Source: Acidobacteriota bacterium
Lineage (GTDB): Bacteria; Acidobacteriota; Thermoanaerobaculia; Gp7-AA8
Length of the DNA stretch: 64,000 nucleotides
Assembly (NCBI GenBank): GCA_003223645.1
Contig: QHVT01000005.1
Span: 186,001 to 250,000 of the forward strand
Direction: 5' to 3'
How positions within the stretch are numbered: position 1 is the stretch's first letter; each line of letters begins with the position of its first letter. The position numbers and the translations under genes were made by a program. The notes below the pieces were generated by a model, which was given only the letters and a program-made list of their open reading frames with translations, did no database searches and was not told the origin of the DNA. Positions 7,897-17,636 of the stretch are shown piece after piece.

Positions 7897-9513
7897 ATGT
7901 CCTCCGATACGAGATTGCTCATGGCCGTCCGGGTCGTGGTCGTCACCACGCTCCTGCTCGCGGCTCTGATCATTCAGTACACCGTCGCCGAAGTCCTTCC
8001 GCTCAATTACCTCTACACCACCGCCGGCGTGACGTTCGCGCTGACGCTCGTCTACATCGCGCTGGCGATGACGGTGCCGTCGCGCAGCATCAACCTGGCG
8101 GTCCAGGTCGCCGGCGATCTGGTCATCGAGACGCTGCTCGTCTACTTCACCGGCGGACTCGACTCGCCGTTCTCGTTTCTCTATCTCGTCTCCGTCATCA
8201 CCGCGTCGACGCTCTTGTATCGCCGCGGCGGATTGCTCGCCGCCGCCGGCGCGTCGATCGGATACGGCGTGCTCGTCGATCTGATGTACTACGGCGTGCT
8301 GCCGATGCCGGAGCAGTCGATGTTCCTGCCGACGGCGTGGAGCGCGTCGCGCCTCTACATCAACATGGGGGCGAACTTCGCCGGCTTCTACGCGACCGCA
8401 CTTCTCACGTCCTTCCTTTCAGAAAAACTGAAGCGCGCATCCGCGGAGCTCGATGTGAACCGGCAGAATCTTGCCGAACTGCGCGCGCTCAATCAAAACG
8501 TGATCGAGTCGATCCCGTCGGGCCTCATCACGATCACGCCGCAGAGCATCGCCTCGTTCATCAACCCCGCCGGCGCGGCGATTCTCGAGGCGCAGCCGCT
8601 CGCGATCCTCGGCCGTCCCATCACGGAGCTCGGCTTCTTCACGACGGAAGAATGGGCGGAGGCGCGCGAGCGACTCGATCAGGGACGCGTCGTGCGCAAC
8701 GAGATTCATGACGCGGAAGTCGCGGGACATCAGCGCAGCATCGGCTTCGCCGTCAGTCCGCTGACCACGCTCGAAGGAATGTCGGCCGGCTACACGCTCA
8801 TCTTCCAGGACCTGACCGAGATGAAGAAGCTCGAAGCCGAACTGCGACTGAAAGACCGCATGGCCGCGGTCGGCGAGCTGTCCGCCGGCATCGCGCACGA
8901 GATCCGAAATCCGCTCGCCGCGATCGCGGGATCCGTGCAGATCCTGAAGAACTCGAAGTCGCTCTCGCAGCAGGAACAGCGGCTGATGTCGATCGTGCTG
9001 AAAGAGTCGGAGCGGCTCAACAAATCGATTTCTGACTTTTTGCGATTCGTGCGGCCGCAGGAGAAGAAGCCGATCGCGTTCGACGTCGCGGCGAGCCTGT
9101 CGGAGACGCTCGATCTGCTCGCCAATTCGTCCGAGCTGAACGAGCGTCACGCGATTCAGCGCGAGATCGCGCCGCCGTCGTTTCCGCTCGTCGGCGACGC
9201 CGATCTCATTCGCCAGGTGTTCTGGAACATCGCGCGCAACGCGATGCAGGCGATGCCGAACGGCGGCGTGCTCACCGTCCGCACGCAGGTCGACAATGGC
9301 TCGTACAAAATCGTCTTCGCCGACAACGGACGCGGCATGTCGCACGCCGACATCCAGCGCCTCTTCCAGCCCTTCCGCACCAACTTCCCCTCCGGCACGG
9401 GCCTCGGCATGGCGATCTCGTATCGCATCGTGCAGGAGCACGGCGGACGCATCGAAGTCGCGTCGACCGAAGGCGTCGGCACGGCGATCACGGTCGCGCT
9501 TCCGGTCAACTGA
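7897..9513 (+). CDS. pilS: Sensor histidine kinase PilS-like
   Basis: This 538-residue membrane kinase has about six transmembrane helices in residues 1-175, a short coiled linker, a PAS domain (about 195-300), a HisKA dimerisation domain with H-box ELSAGIAHEIRNPLAAIAGS, and an HATPase_c domain with N-box RNAMQAMPNGG and G-boxes DNGRGM and GTGLGM. The layout matches PilS, which with the NtrC-type regulator PilR controls pilin transcription. No pilR follows in this window; the next gene is on the opposite strand. The start codon abuts the PR3 repeat and has no obvious Shine-Dalgarno sequence. Confidence 0.88.
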   Translation: MSSDTRLLMAVRVVVVTTLLLAALIIQYTVAEVLPLNYLYTTAGVTFALTLVYIALAMTVPSRSINLAVQVAGDLVIETLLVYFTGGLDSPFSFLYLVSVITASTLLYRRGGLLAAAGASIGYGVLVDLMYYGVLPMPEQSMFLPTAWSASRLYINMGANFAGFYATALLTSFLSEKLKRASAELDVNRQNLAELRALNQNVIESIPSGLITITPQSIASFINPAGAAILEAQPLAILGRPITELGFFTTEEWAEARERLDQGRVVRNEIHDAEVAGHQRSIGFAVSPLTTLEGMSAGYTLIFQDLTEMKKLEAELRLKDRMAAVGELSAGIAHEIRNPLAAIAGSVQILKNSKSLSQQEQRLMSIVLKESERLNKSISDFLRFVRPQEKKPIAFDVAASLSETLDLLANSSELNERHAIQREIAPPSFPLVGDADLIRQVFWNIARNAMQAMPNGGVLTVRTQVDNGSYKIVFADNGRGMSHADIQRLFQPFRTNFPSGTGLGMAISYRIVQEHGGRIEVASTEGVGTAITVALPVN

Positions 9514-10533
9514 TCACGGCTGCGGCGAGATGAGCGTGATCTCCTGCGTGTCGTTGTTCGTCACGGAGATGAACGCCCAGATGCGTGACGGCGAAGCGAG
9601 CGAGACCTCCATCGTCGATCCTGCCGGGAGATTTGTCGGGAAATCGCTGAGCTCCGTATAGGCGGGCTCGAAGATGCTCGTCGACGGCTTCAGAAAAATC
9701 GGACTGACGCTCTGGCCGTTGAAGCTGAGGTTCGCGAACACGCTTCCGGAATCGAGACTGTAGACGCGGAGCATCTTGCGGAAACGCGGATCGGCCGGCA
9801 CTCCCATCAACACGATGCGATCGTTCGTGAAATCGGAAAGCTGCACCACCGGCACTTCCACGCCGGCGCTCATCGCCTGCCGCGACGTATCGCGCACGCG
9901 CAGGTTCGCGACGAGGGGATTGCCGCTCCTTCGGACCCAGAGCACGCGGCCCGTCGATCGCGAGCAGCCGGTCAGCAGTTCCTGGCTTTGCGAGATGACG
10001 TTCGCGTCGTACGGACCGGTCGTCGGCGTGAAGAGATAGCACGACGTTTCGATGCCGTAGAACGTCGACCTTTGCGCGAACGTGCGATTCGACACCCGCG
10101 CCGTCGTTTCGAATCGCGCGCCGAACGCACCTTCGATCGGCGGGAGAAAAACGGGAAAGAGCAGCGGATCGAATGCGGACTGCGGGTCGCCGGTGAAGGT
10201 GAATGCGCGATCGAGATGCGCGCTCCCGCTGGCGTCGCGATTGAAGACGGAGATCGAGACCGTCGTCGGCAGATGGGGCGGTGTTTTCACCTCGAGCGTC
10301 TGCTCGTCGATGAAGCGTACCGATGCCGCTTCCGTCGAGCCGAAAGAGACCGCCGGAGAAACGCCCGCGATCGGCGGCGAACCTAAGAGGACGTCGCTGA
10401 AACCCGAGCCTCTGACGATCACGATCGTGCCGCCGGCCACCGGCCCTTCCGATGGAGTAACGGACGTGATCGAAGGATCGGCGGCGAGTGTGGATGCGGC
10501 GACGAGCACAGACAGCAACAGCGCGTTTCTCAT
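9514..10533 (-). CDS. Exported IPT/TIG-domain protein
   Basis: This 339-residue protein starts at ATG 10533 with signal peptide MRNALLLSVLVAASTLAADP. It is followed by an IPT/TIG immunoglobulin-like domain (SITSVTPSEGPVAGGTIVIV, about 20-105), a fold found in surface and extracellular proteins. The remainder (110-339) is beta-rich with no recognised catalytic motif. Its stop is immediately adjacent to the pilS stop, a tail-to-tail arrangement. Function unknown; a surface-exposed or secreted role is inferred from the signal peptide and the TIG domain. Confidence 0.75.
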   Translation of the reverse strand: MRNALLLSVLVAASTLAADPSITSVTPSEGPVAGGTIVIVRGSGFSDVLLGSPPIAGVSPAVSFGSTEAASVRFIDEQTLEVKTPPHLPTTVSISVFNRDASGSAHLDRAFTFTGDPQSAFDPLLFPVFLPPIEGAFGARFETTARVSNRTFAQRSTFYGIETSCYLFTPTTGPYDANVISQSQELLTGCSRSTGRVLWVRRSGNPLVANLRVRDTSRQAMSAGVEVPVVQLSDFTNDRIVLMGVPADPRFRKMLRVYSLDSGSVFANLSFNGQSVSPIFLKPSTSIFEPAYTELSDFPTNLPAGSTMEVSLASPSRIWAFISVTNNDTQEITLISPQP

Positions 10534-10581
10534 CACTGCAAATAATAGATGCAGTCTCGTCTGTAGCGCTACACTGTCGTG

Positions 10582-11448
10582 ATGAAACGGATCGTGCCGC
10601 TCGCGGCGCTGCTGCTCGTCTTCGCCTGCGCCAAAAAGAAGCAAACCGCCGAAGCTCCGCCGACGACCACGACGCAGGAAGCACCGCCCGCGGTCGAGAC
10701 GCAGCCGCCGGCGACGAACACGGCTCCCCAGAATGCGACGACGCTCGCCGCAAACGCGCCGATTCCCGCGAGCGGCGTGCTGCTCTGGCTTGCCGCCGAC
10801 GACGCGACCGCGACGAACGGCAACGTGACGGTGTGGCAAAGCACGCAAGTCCCGACGAGCGCGCGTCCCCTGCACGAGAATCAGACGCCGGCGCTCGTGG
10901 CGAAGGCGCTCAACGGACACGCGGTCGTGCGCTTCGACGGCACCGATCAGCAGCTCATTTCCGACATCGACATCGGACCGCAACGCATGCCCGTGGGAAC
11001 GATCATCTCGGTGTTCCGCAGCGCGACCGCCGATGCGTCGCCGTTGCGCAAACTCTACGGCGACGATGACGGCGGATACGATCGCGCCGTCGGTCTCGAC
11101 GACCGCGCGGCGAAGACGAACTACACCGTCTTCACCGGCAACGGCGACGAACCGTACTTCCAGCTCGCCGCGAACGCGGCGTACATCACCGTCGATCAGT
11201 ACACGACGACAGACTTCACCGGCTGGGTGAACGGCGCCGCCACGCCCGTGATCACGCCGGCGAACTGGGGCGACGACGCGCTCGCCAACCTCTACCTCGG
11301 CGGCACCGGCACCGTCTATTCCGAGTTCTGGAACGGCGATCTCGCGGAGATCATCGTCTACAACCGCAAGCTGTCCGACGAGGAGCGCGCGAAGGTCGTC
11401 GACTATCTCGCCAAAAAGTACGGCGTGACGTTACAACCGTCATCGTAA
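10582..11448 (+). CDS. Lipoprotein with LamG/concanavalin-like domain
   Basis: A lipoprotein signal (LAALLLVFACAKKK, lipobox near residue 15) precedes a Thr/Pro/Ala-rich linker to about residue 60. The C-terminal 220 residues resemble a LamG-type jelly-roll domain: LLWLAADDATATNGNVTVWQ near the start, and LAEIIVYNRKLSDEERAKVV near the end, a phrase typical of that superfamily. ATG 10582 was preferred over the GTG one codon earlier. It probably binds carbohydrate or another surface ligand on the outer membrane. It is divergent from the TIG-domain gene. Confidence 0.7.
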   Translation: MKRIVPLAALLLVFACAKKKQTAEAPPTTTTQEAPPAVETQPPATNTAPQNATTLAANAPIPASGVLLWLAADDATATNGNVTVWQSTQVPTSARPLHENQTPALVAKALNGHAVVRFDGTDQQLISDIDIGPQRMPVGTIISVFRSATADASPLRKLYGDDDGGYDRAVGLDDRAAKTNYTVFTGNGDEPYFQLAANAAYITVDQYTTTDFTGWVNGAATPVITPANWGDDALANLYLGGTGTVYSEFWNGDLAEIIVYNRKLSDEERAKVVDYLAKKYGVTLQPSS

Positions 11449-11460
11449 ACTTCCCAATCA

Positions 11461-12480
11461 GTGGATCGCATCCTCGCCGCAACACCCGACGCCGACGACC
11501 TTCAAACCGAGCTTTCCCTTCGCCCGAAACTGCTGCGCGAGTACATCGGCCAGCAGAAGGTGAAGGCGAATCTCGAGATCTCGCTCACCGCCGCACGGAA
11601 ACGCAACGAGCCGCTCGATCACGTTCTGCTCTTCGGCCCTCCCGGCCTCGGCAAGACGACGCTCGCGAACATCATCTCCAACGAGATGAACGCGAGCCTT
11701 CGCTCGACGTCGGGGCCCGCCCTCGAAAAGCCGGGCGATCTCGTCGCGATCGTGACGAATCTCGAAGCCGGCGACGTGCTGTTCATCGACGAGATCCATC
11801 GCCTGCCGCCGATCGTCGAGGAAGTGTTGTACTCGGCGATGGAAGACTTTCACGTCGACGTCGTGATCGGACAAGGTCCCGCCGCGCGCACGCTGAAAGT
11901 CGAGCTGCCGCGCTTCACGCTCGTCGGCGCGACGACGCGCGCGGGCCTGCTCACCGCGCCGCTACGCGCGCGCTTCGGCATCGTGCACCGTCTCGACTTC
12001 TACGACGTCGAAGCGCTGACGATCATCGTGCGCCGCTCGTCCGAGATCCTAGGCATTCCGACCGAACGCGACGCCTCGTCCGAGATCGCGCGACGCGCGC
12101 GCGGCACGCCGCGCATCGCCAACCGCTTGCTGCGCCGCGTGCGCGATTACGCCGAGGTGCGGCATGAGGGACGCGTCAACGCGGACATCGCGCGCGAAGC
12201 GCTGGAGATGCTCGAGGTCGACGAATACGGACTCGACGAGATCGATCGCAAATTGCTGACGACGATCATCGAGCGATTCGGCGGCGGTCCGGTGGGCGTG
12301 AACGCGATCGCGTCGTCGATCGGCGAAGACCGCGGCACGATCGAGGATCTGTACGAGCCGTACCTGACCCAGATCGGCTTCCTGCAGCGCACGCCGCGCG
12401 GACGCGTCGCCAGCCGCGAAGCCTACGTGCACCTCGGATATCCCGCCGCGCACGCGCGCACGCAGAAAGATCTGTTCTAG
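11461..12480 (+). CDS. ruvB: Holliday junction branch migration ATPase RuvB
   Basis: This 339-residue AAA+ helicase motor works with RuvA at Holliday junctions. It shows [20 protein letters not shown] at the N-terminus, Walker [12 protein letters not shown], Walker B FIDEIHRL, the sensor region [19 protein letters not shown] with its arginine finger, and the C-terminal winged helix ([16 protein letters not shown]). GTG 11461 gives the expected length. ruvA and ruvC are not nearby. A PR5 palindrome begins 24 bases after the stop. Confidence 0.96.
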   Translation: MDRILAATPDADDLQTELSLRPKLLREYIGQQKVKANLEISLTAARKRNEPLDHVLLFGPPGLGKTTLANIISNEMNASLRSTSGPALEKPGDLVAIVTNLEAGDVLFIDEIHRLPPIVEEVLYSAMEDFHVDVVIGQGPAARTLKVELPRFTLVGATTRAGLLTAPLRARFGIVHRLDFYDVEALTIIVRRSSEILGIPTERDASSEIARRARGTPRIANRLLRRVRDYAEVRHEGRVNADIAREALEMLEVDEYGLDEIDRKLLTTIIERFGGGPVGVNAIASSIGEDRGTIEDLYEPYLTQIGFLQRTPRGRVASREAYVHLGYPAAHARTQKDLF

Positions 12481-12504
12481 TGGTGCTCCAACCTTGAATC
12501 GCTG

Positions 12505-12607
12505 TGTCATCCTGAGCCGCGAAGACGGCGAAGGGTCCCCCGCCGACGGAGCGAGCAGCGTTCTTACGCCGGGGATTCCTCGCCGTCTCCGCGGCTCGGA
12601 ATGACAC
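12505..12607. repeat. Palindromic repeat PR5 downstream of ruvB
   Basis: It begins TGTCATCCTGAGCCGCGAAG and ends with the reverse complement GCGGCTCGGAATGACAC. A near-identical element lies at 28533-28636. Sequences of the TGTCATCCTGAGC type are, to my knowledge, common in genomes of several soil phyla. The ATG of the next reading frame lies in its right end. Confidence 0.9.
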
Positions 12608-14082
12608 ATGGATTCAATGTGAAAGCAACGCTAGTGCTCCGCCGCATTCCGACTGCGCTCGCGATGCTCTTCGTCGCCGTCGCGTACGTCTTCTTCGCGA
12701 GCTACGGCACGTTCGAGTTCCGCCGCACGAAGTGGGACTACAAAACCGAAAAGCCGGGCGAGGGTTACTACTCGAGCCTCGCCGAGGGATTTCGCAACGG
12801 GCATCTGTCGATGATGGACAAGCCCGATCCGATTCTGAAGGCGGTCTACGATCCGTACCGCCCCGAAGTGCGCGACAAATATGGCGCGCCGTATTTGTGG
12901 GACGCGAGCTACTTCGAAGGAAAGTACCACCTCTACTTCTCGCCGCTGCCGGTGCTGCTCTTCTATCTGCCGTTCCGCTGGCTGAGCGGCGGCTATCCGC
13001 TCGACTCGCTCGCATGCACGTTCTTCGCGGTCTGGATGTTCGTGATGTCGGTCGCCGCGTTGCGGCGCGCACTCGCGAATCGCAAACTGCACGTCCCGTT
13101 TTGGATCTGGATCCTGCTCCTCGGACTGGGCAACGTGCTGCCCTGGACGCTGATTCACGTCCGCATCTACGAAGTCGCGATCGTCGCCGGCGCGGCGATG
13201 ACGGCGACCTGGGCCTACGCGCTGATCCGCTTCACCGAGACCGGCAGCGCGCGTCACGCATTCTGGATGGGTCTTTGGCTCGCGCTCGCGATCGCCGCGC
13301 GCACGAACCTCGGCGTGCTGTTGCTCATCACCGCATTCGTTCTTCCGCTGCGCACGTGGCGCACCTCGTGGAAGCAACTCCTAGCCTGCTTCATCCCGCT
13401 CGCGCTCACCGCGCTCTCGCTCGCCGCATACAACTACGCGCGGTTTCGCGACGTGCGCGAGACCGGCATCACGTACCAGCTCACGTTCGTGCCGATGCGC
13501 AGCTGCCGGCGATGCAGTTTGCGCACGATCCCCGAGGGGATTCGCGTCATCAACAACAGCGTGCACTACCTCGTGTGGCCGCCGCACATGTACAGCCGCT
13601 TTCCGTACGTCGACCTCGACGGCGCGCGGCTCGACGGCGCGGTGTCGTTTCCGAACGTCGTCGAGCACATCGCCGGAATCTTTCCGCTGAATCCCGTCGT
13701 CGCGATCGGCTGCATCGTCACGCTGCTGTTGATTCCGCGGCGGCGCACGCTCGACGTTCACGCGCGCGACGGCCTGCGATTGATGATCGGCGCGTGGCTG
13801 GTGCTCGCGGTGCTGACGACGTGCTGGTACATCGTCGTCCGCTACTCGATCGATTTCTGGATGCTGATGGTCCTGGCGACGGCGATCATGATCGAGTACG
13901 GGTTCACGAATCTGCAGGACGCGGGATTCGGCATTCGCCCGCTGCGCGTGCTCACGATCGCGCTGGCGTTCTACTCGATCCTCTTCTGCTCACTCCTCGG
14001 CTTCAAGGGAAATCAGGACGCGTTTGGGCGGGGAAATCCGAAGCTGCTCGAGGCGCTGCAGAAGCAACTGAACGCGTCATGA
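12601..14082 (+). CDS. Polytopic membrane protein of unknown function
   Basis: This protein of up to 493 residues has about ten hydrophobic helices, a periplasmic loop after the first helix (residues 40-110, with DPILKAVYDPYRPEVRDK), and helices spread to the C-terminus. The overall pattern resembles GT-C-type membrane glycosyltransferases, but I see no diagnostic motif. The listed ATG 12601 falls in the PR5 repeat; GTG 12619 is a credible alternative. Its last 80 bases overlap the convergent gene at 14003-14992. Confidence 0.65.
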   Translation: MTHGFNVKATLVLRRIPTALAMLFVAVAYVFFASYGTFEFRRTKWDYKTEKPGEGYYSSLAEGFRNGHLSMMDKPDPILKAVYDPYRPEVRDKYGAPYLWDASYFEGKYHLYFSPLPVLLFYLPFRWLSGGYPLDSLACTFFAVWMFVMSVAALRRALANRKLHVPFWIWILLLGLGNVLPWTLIHVRIYEVAIVAGAAMTATWAYALIRFTETGSARHAFWMGLWLALAIAARTNLGVLLLITAFVLPLRTWRTSWKQLLACFIPLALTALSLAAYNYARFRDVRETGITYQLTFVPMRSCRRCSLRTIPEGIRVINNSVHYLVWPPHMYSRFPYVDLDGARLDGAVSFPNVVEHIAGIFPLNPVVAIGCIVTLLLIPRRRTLDVHARDGLRLMIGAWLVLAVLTTCWYIVVRYSIDFWMLMVLATAIMIEYGFTNLQDAGFGIRPLRVLTIALAFYSILFCSLLGFKGNQDAFGRGNPKLLEALQKQLNAS

Positions 14083-14992
14083 CGATTCCGGCGAAGAACA
14101 TCAGCGCGCCCGCGACCGCCGGCGCGACGTGCGTGACGTTGTTGTAGCCGATGACCGGATGCACGCCGATCGCGGTGACGAATCCGGCGATCCCTGCAAA
14201 GAGCAACGCCTGCCACAGACTTTTCGTGAGCCGCGAGCACCACACCGTCATCAGCATCACGAGTCCGCACGACGCGAGTCCGCCGCCGAATCCCGCGCGG
14301 TCGTGCGCGATGAGCGGAATCAGATTGTGATGAATCGCCGCGATGTGCGCGCGATCGATGCCCATGTACTCGAGATCCTGCGGCACGAACACGCGCGTCA
14401 TGCCGACCATCATGATCGTGAGTCCCGCCGCCATGATGCCGATCGTCGCGAGGAAGATGCAGAGGTGTCCGCTCGACATCCGTCCGCCGCGCACGAACAG
14501 CGTGCGCAATCCGCGCGGCTCGCGGACGAGATGTCTCGTCTTCGCGAGTCCCCAGATGTACAGGGGCAGCAGCGCGAGAGTCGACACGCCGTGCCAGGTG
14601 TCGAGATAGCCGTAGCCGAGGTACGTGAGGAAGCTGAGAAAACCGGCGATGCCGCTGACGGTGAACGCCCACCACGCCCACGCTTCGCCGCGCCGCAGCG
14701 GAAACTCGATGATCCACAGATACATGATGCCGAGTGCGATCAGCACGCCGCCGAACGACGCGCGGTCATGCATCATGAAGTGCACGATGCGGCAGCCCTG
14801 AATGCTGCAGAGCTGCTGCGCGGTCATGCCGAGGAACGCGGTGTCGTGCGGAAGAAAGTGGCCGGTGGCGGATTGAAAAATCGCGAACGCGCCGCAGCCG
14901 ATCAGCACGAGCGCGACGAGCCTCAGCAGCGGACGGCCATCGCCGATCAGCGTGCGGATGAAGCTGTCGTCGTCGTAGGACTTGTAGGACAT
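14003..14992 (-). CDS. Polytopic membrane protein, about eight TM segments
   Basis: This 329-residue hydrophobic protein contains a repeated theme: HDTAFLGMTAQQLCSIQGCR and later PQDLEYMGIDRAHIAAIHH, each followed by HDRASFGG or HDRAGFGG. It therefore looks like an internally duplicated two-half membrane protein. The first nine residues (MSYKSYDDD) are encoded by the PR6 repeat TAGGACTTGTAGGAC, so the start codon was supplied by a repeat or lies further inside. Unknown function. Its 3' end overlaps the convergent membrane protein gene. Confidence 0.65.
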   Translation of the reverse strand: MSYKSYDDDSFIRTLIGDGRPLLRLVALVLIGCGAFAIFQSATGHFLPHDTAFLGMTAQQLCSIQGCRIVHFMMHDRASFGGVLIALGIMYLWIIEFPLRRGEAWAWWAFTVSGIAGFLSFLTYLGYGYLDTWHGVSTLALLPLYIWGLAKTRHLVREPRGLRTLFVRGGRMSSGHLCIFLATIGIMAAGLTIMMVGMTRVFVPQDLEYMGIDRAHIAAIHHNLIPLIAHDRAGFGGGLASCGLVMLMTVWCSRLTKSLWQALLFAGIAGFVTAIGVHPVIGYNNVTHVAPAVAGALMFFAGIVMTRSVASAAPRAASDFPAQTRPDFP

Positions 14993-15053
14993 ATAGGACC
15001 TTTAGGACAATAGGACGTCCTAGGATGTCCTAGAAGTCCTAGAAGTCCTATTA
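14975..15053. repeat. Palindromic repeat PR6 between two minus-strand genes
   Basis: Units of the form TAGGACxTxTAGGAC are followed by GTCCTAGGATGTCCTAG and AGTCCTA units, the reverse complement. It contributes the start codon and first residues of the gene at 14003-14992 and the TAA stop of the gene at 15051-17063. A second copy is at 31995-32071. Confidence 0.88.
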
Positions 15054-17063
15054 GTGTCGCACGGCGCGATGCTTTGGCGGTCCCGACGGTCCCGTGAAGA
15101 ACGCCTTCGAGAATTCCGAGGTGTTTCCCGCGGGATCGGTCGCCGTCGCGGTGATGAACTTCAGCGTGTTTCCCTCGGCCGGCACGACTGCCGTGAAGGA
15201 CGCGTTGCCCCCCGCGTCGGTGCGCGTGGTCAGCGACGTGAGCCACGTCTCGCCTTCGCCGAACGTCGTCGGATCGGCTTCGAGACTCGAGTAAACGTCG
15301 ATCGTGAACGTGGTGTTGGGCGTGCTGTTGAGCGTCCCGCGAATCGAGAGCTGCGACGACGTCGAGGTGAAGCTGCTGAGCACCGGAAAGTTCTGGCGCG
15401 CGTTCGCGCCGGTGTCGCCGTCGCCGCTGTCGTTGAGCGTGACGCCGTCGCCGGCGAGATCGATTCCGAGTCCGCCGTTGCGTCCGATCGAATTGCGGCG
15501 GATCGTCTCGCGGGAGTTGTCGCGCAGGCGAATGCCGCCGCGCACGTTGTTCGTGATCGAGTTGAACTGAATCGCGCGCGCGGCCACTGTCGCGTTGCCG
15601 CCGATGTCGATTCCCCAGCCGCCGTTGTTCGCGATCACGTTGCCGGCGTTTTCCTCGCCGATCACGAGCGCGCCGTCGCTGACGCCGCCGACGCCGTTGC
15701 CGCCGTTCGGGAGCGGCATCAATCCGCCGAGATTGTTCGAGACGACGCCGATGCGGTTCGAGGTGATGACGCCGCGATTCGCGATCACGCCGTCGCCTCG
15801 GTTGCCGGAGATGAGATTGCCGGCGCTGGCGATCGGACCGCCGAGGATCGTGTTCTCGGTGGCGATCATGCGCACGCCGGTGCCGTTCGGGATCGCCGCG
15901 TCGCCGAGCGCGTTCACGCCGATGATGTTGCCCTCGATGTGAATGACGCTCGTCGAGTCGACGAGGATGCCTTCGTTCGTGTTGCCGCAGATGCGGTTGC
16001 CTTCGCCGGCGATCGCGCCGCCGACGCGCAGGTCGGCGACGTCGGTGATGTTGAGAATGCTGATGCCGATTCCGTTCGGCACCGCGCGCGTGATCTCGGG
16101 ATTCGTGCCGATGATGTTGCCCTGGATCAGCTGGTTGAATCCTTCGACGACGACGATGCCGGTGCCGTTGTTGGAGACGAGGTTCTTCACGACGACGTTG
16201 TCGCCGACGCCGCCGACGACGATGCCCTGCACGTTGCGAAGATCGGGATTGGCGAGGCCCTCGGGAGTCGTGCCGACGTAATTGCGCTCGATGTGATTGT
16301 CGCGCGACGGCTTGGAGACGACGATGCCGGAGAGCGACGACGTGATGACGTTGCGCGCGGCGTCGTTCGAGCCGCCGATCGTGTTGTTGCTGCCGTTCTC
16401 GATCGAGATGCCGGCGTTCACGTTCGGCAGCCGCACCGTGCCGCTGGAGTCGACGCCGAAGTAATTGCCGGCGACCGTGTTGTCGAACGCGCCGTTGTTG
16501 ATGAGAACACCCGTACCGTTGCCGCCGATGATGTTGCGGTCGGACGGCGAGAAGCCGCCGATCAGATTTCCCGACGTGCTCACCACGATGCCGACCTCAT
16601 TCATCGACAGCGAGCCGGCGTTCGAGCCGAGGACGTTGGCGGAGACGTGGACGCCGCTCGCGCCGAGGATGCGGATCGCGGCGAAATCGGACCCGCTGAC
16701 GCTGCGGATCTCGAGATTGCGAATCTCCGAGCCGTCGGCGCCGCTGTCGAGCACGAGTCCGTCGCCGGTGCCGGTGAAGCGATCGAGGATCACCGGAGGC
16801 TCCGGCCTGCCGACGGCCTGCGTCGCGCCGTCGAGGATGAGCGGCGACGTGATCACGAGCGGCGAGAGAAAGTTGATCAGCACGCGGTCGGTCGTCGCGA
16901 CGCTGAAGTCGATCTGGTCGAGACCGGGATGCGCGTTGGCGTCGAGAATCGCCTGCCGCAGCGTGCCGGGACCGGAGTCGTTCGGCGACGTGACGAAGTA
17001 CACATCCGCGCCGGCGACGGCGGCCAGAGAGACCAGGAACAGCAGCGAGAACACTCTACGCAT
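15051..17063 (-). CDS. Exported right-handed parallel beta-helix protein
   Basis: From ATG 17063 the protein is 670 residues with signal peptide MRRVFSLLFLVSLAAVAGAD. The next segment (VYFVTSPNDSGPGTLRQAIL) is typical of the start of CSLREA/autotransporter-like beta-helix proteins. The body, about 100-560, is a long series of N-rich beta-helix coils (GNxIGG, IxGNxIG patterns) as in pectate-lyase-like and NosD-like proteins. A C-terminal beta domain ends GPPKHRAVRH. Likely secreted or surface bound; no catalytic residues could be assigned. Confidence 0.78.
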   Translation of the reverse strand: MRRVFSLLFLVSLAAVAGADVYFVTSPNDSGPGTLRQAILDANAHPGLDQIDFSVATTDRVLINFLSPLVITSPLILDGATQAVGRPEPPVILDRFTGTGDGLVLDSGADGSEIRNLEIRSVSGSDFAAIRILGASGVHVSANVLGSNAGSLSMNEVGIVVSTSGNLIGGFSPSDRNIIGGNGTGVLINNGAFDNTVAGNYFGVDSSGTVRLPNVNAGISIENGSNNTIGGSNDAARNVITSSLSGIVVSKPSRDNHIERNYVGTTPEGLANPDLRNVQGIVVGGVGDNVVVKNLVSNNGTGIVVVEGFNQLIQGNIIGTNPEITRAVPNGIGISILNITDVADLRVGGAIAGEGNRICGNTNEGILVDSTSVIHIEGNIIGVNALGDAAIPNGTGVRMIATENTILGGPIASAGNLISGNRGDGVIANRGVITSNRIGVVSNNLGGLMPLPNGGNGVGGVSDGALVIGEENAGNVIANNGGWGIDIGGNATVAARAIQFNSITNNVRGGIRLRDNSRETIRRNSIGRNGGLGIDLAGDGVTLNDSGDGDTGANARQNFPVLSSFTSTSSQLSIRGTLNSTPNTTFTIDVYSSLEADPTTFGEGETWLTSLTTRTDAGGNASFTAVVPAEGNTLKFITATATDPAGNTSEFSKAFFTGPSGPPKHRAVRH

Positions 17064-17146
17064 GAGCACCTTGCACACAATAATACATGCGGACGCCATG
17101 CCGCGCGCGAGTTAGGCCGCCGGTCAGGCCGCTTGCGCAACCAAAT

Positions 17147-17168
17147 GGTTGCATGTCATCATGCAACC
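17147..17168. promoter_or_regulatory. Inverted repeat, candidate ArsR-family operator
   Basis: A perfect 9-bp inverted repeat GGTTGCATG-TCAT-CATGCAACC lies 13 bases upstream of the SRPBCC start codon at 17181, and a further GGTTGCAT half-site covers 17173-17180 next to the GGAGG ribosome binding site. The position and symmetry fit autoregulation by the ArsR-family protein encoded two genes on. Confidence 0.6.
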
Positions 17169-17180
17169 CGGAGGTTGCAT

Positions 17181-17636
17181 ATGCCTGATCGTATCGAAAA
17201 ACGAATCCTGCTTCGCGCGCCGCGCGAGCGCGTCTGGCGCGCCATTTCGGACAAGACCGAATACGGCGAATGGTTCAAGGTGAAGTTCCCGCCCGGCAAG
17301 TTCACGCCCGGCGAGCACGTGACGGGACACATTCTCGAGCCCGGATACGAGCATCTGACACTCGAGATATGGATCGTCGACGTGATTCCGGAAACGACGC
17401 TGTCGTTCCGCTGGCATCCGTACGGGATCGACCCGAACTACGACTACTCGTCGGAGCCGACCACGCTCGTCACGTTCACGCTCGAAGACGCCGACGGCGG
17501 CACGCGGCTGACGATCGTCGAGACGGGCTTCGACCAGATTCCGCTCCATCGCCGCGACGAAGCGTTCCGCATGAACACGGGCGGCTGGGAAGAACAGTCG
17601 AAGAGGATCGAACGCTATGTCACTGCGAACGGCTAA
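17181..17636 (+). CDS. SRPBCC / AHSA1-domain protein
   Basis: This 151-residue helix-grip (START-like) protein has the family N-terminus IEKRILLRAPRERVWRAISD, a central WRWHP-type segment (TLSFRWHPYGIDP), and the C-terminal TGGWEEQSKRIERYV. Such proteins bind hydrophobic ligands in a deep cavity. A GGAGG ribosome binding site precedes ATG 17181. The gene overlaps an ArsR regulator by 20 bases, a very common pairing in soil bacteria in which the ArsR protein controls the SRPBCC gene. The ligand is unknown. Confidence 0.82.
   Translation: MPDRIEKRILLRAPRERVWRAISDKTEYGEWFKVKFPPGKFTPGEHVTGHILEPGYEHLTLEIWIVDVIPETTLSFRWHPYGIDPNYDYSSEPTTLVTFTLEDADGGTRLTIVETGFDQIPLHRRDEAFRMNTGGWEEQSKRIERYVTANG

Noticed and set aside
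15054-17636. Long plus-strand open frame opposite the beta-helix gene
   Set aside because: It is Arg/Asp/Ala-rich antisense shadow sequence. The minus frame has a signal peptide and clear beta-helix periodicity.
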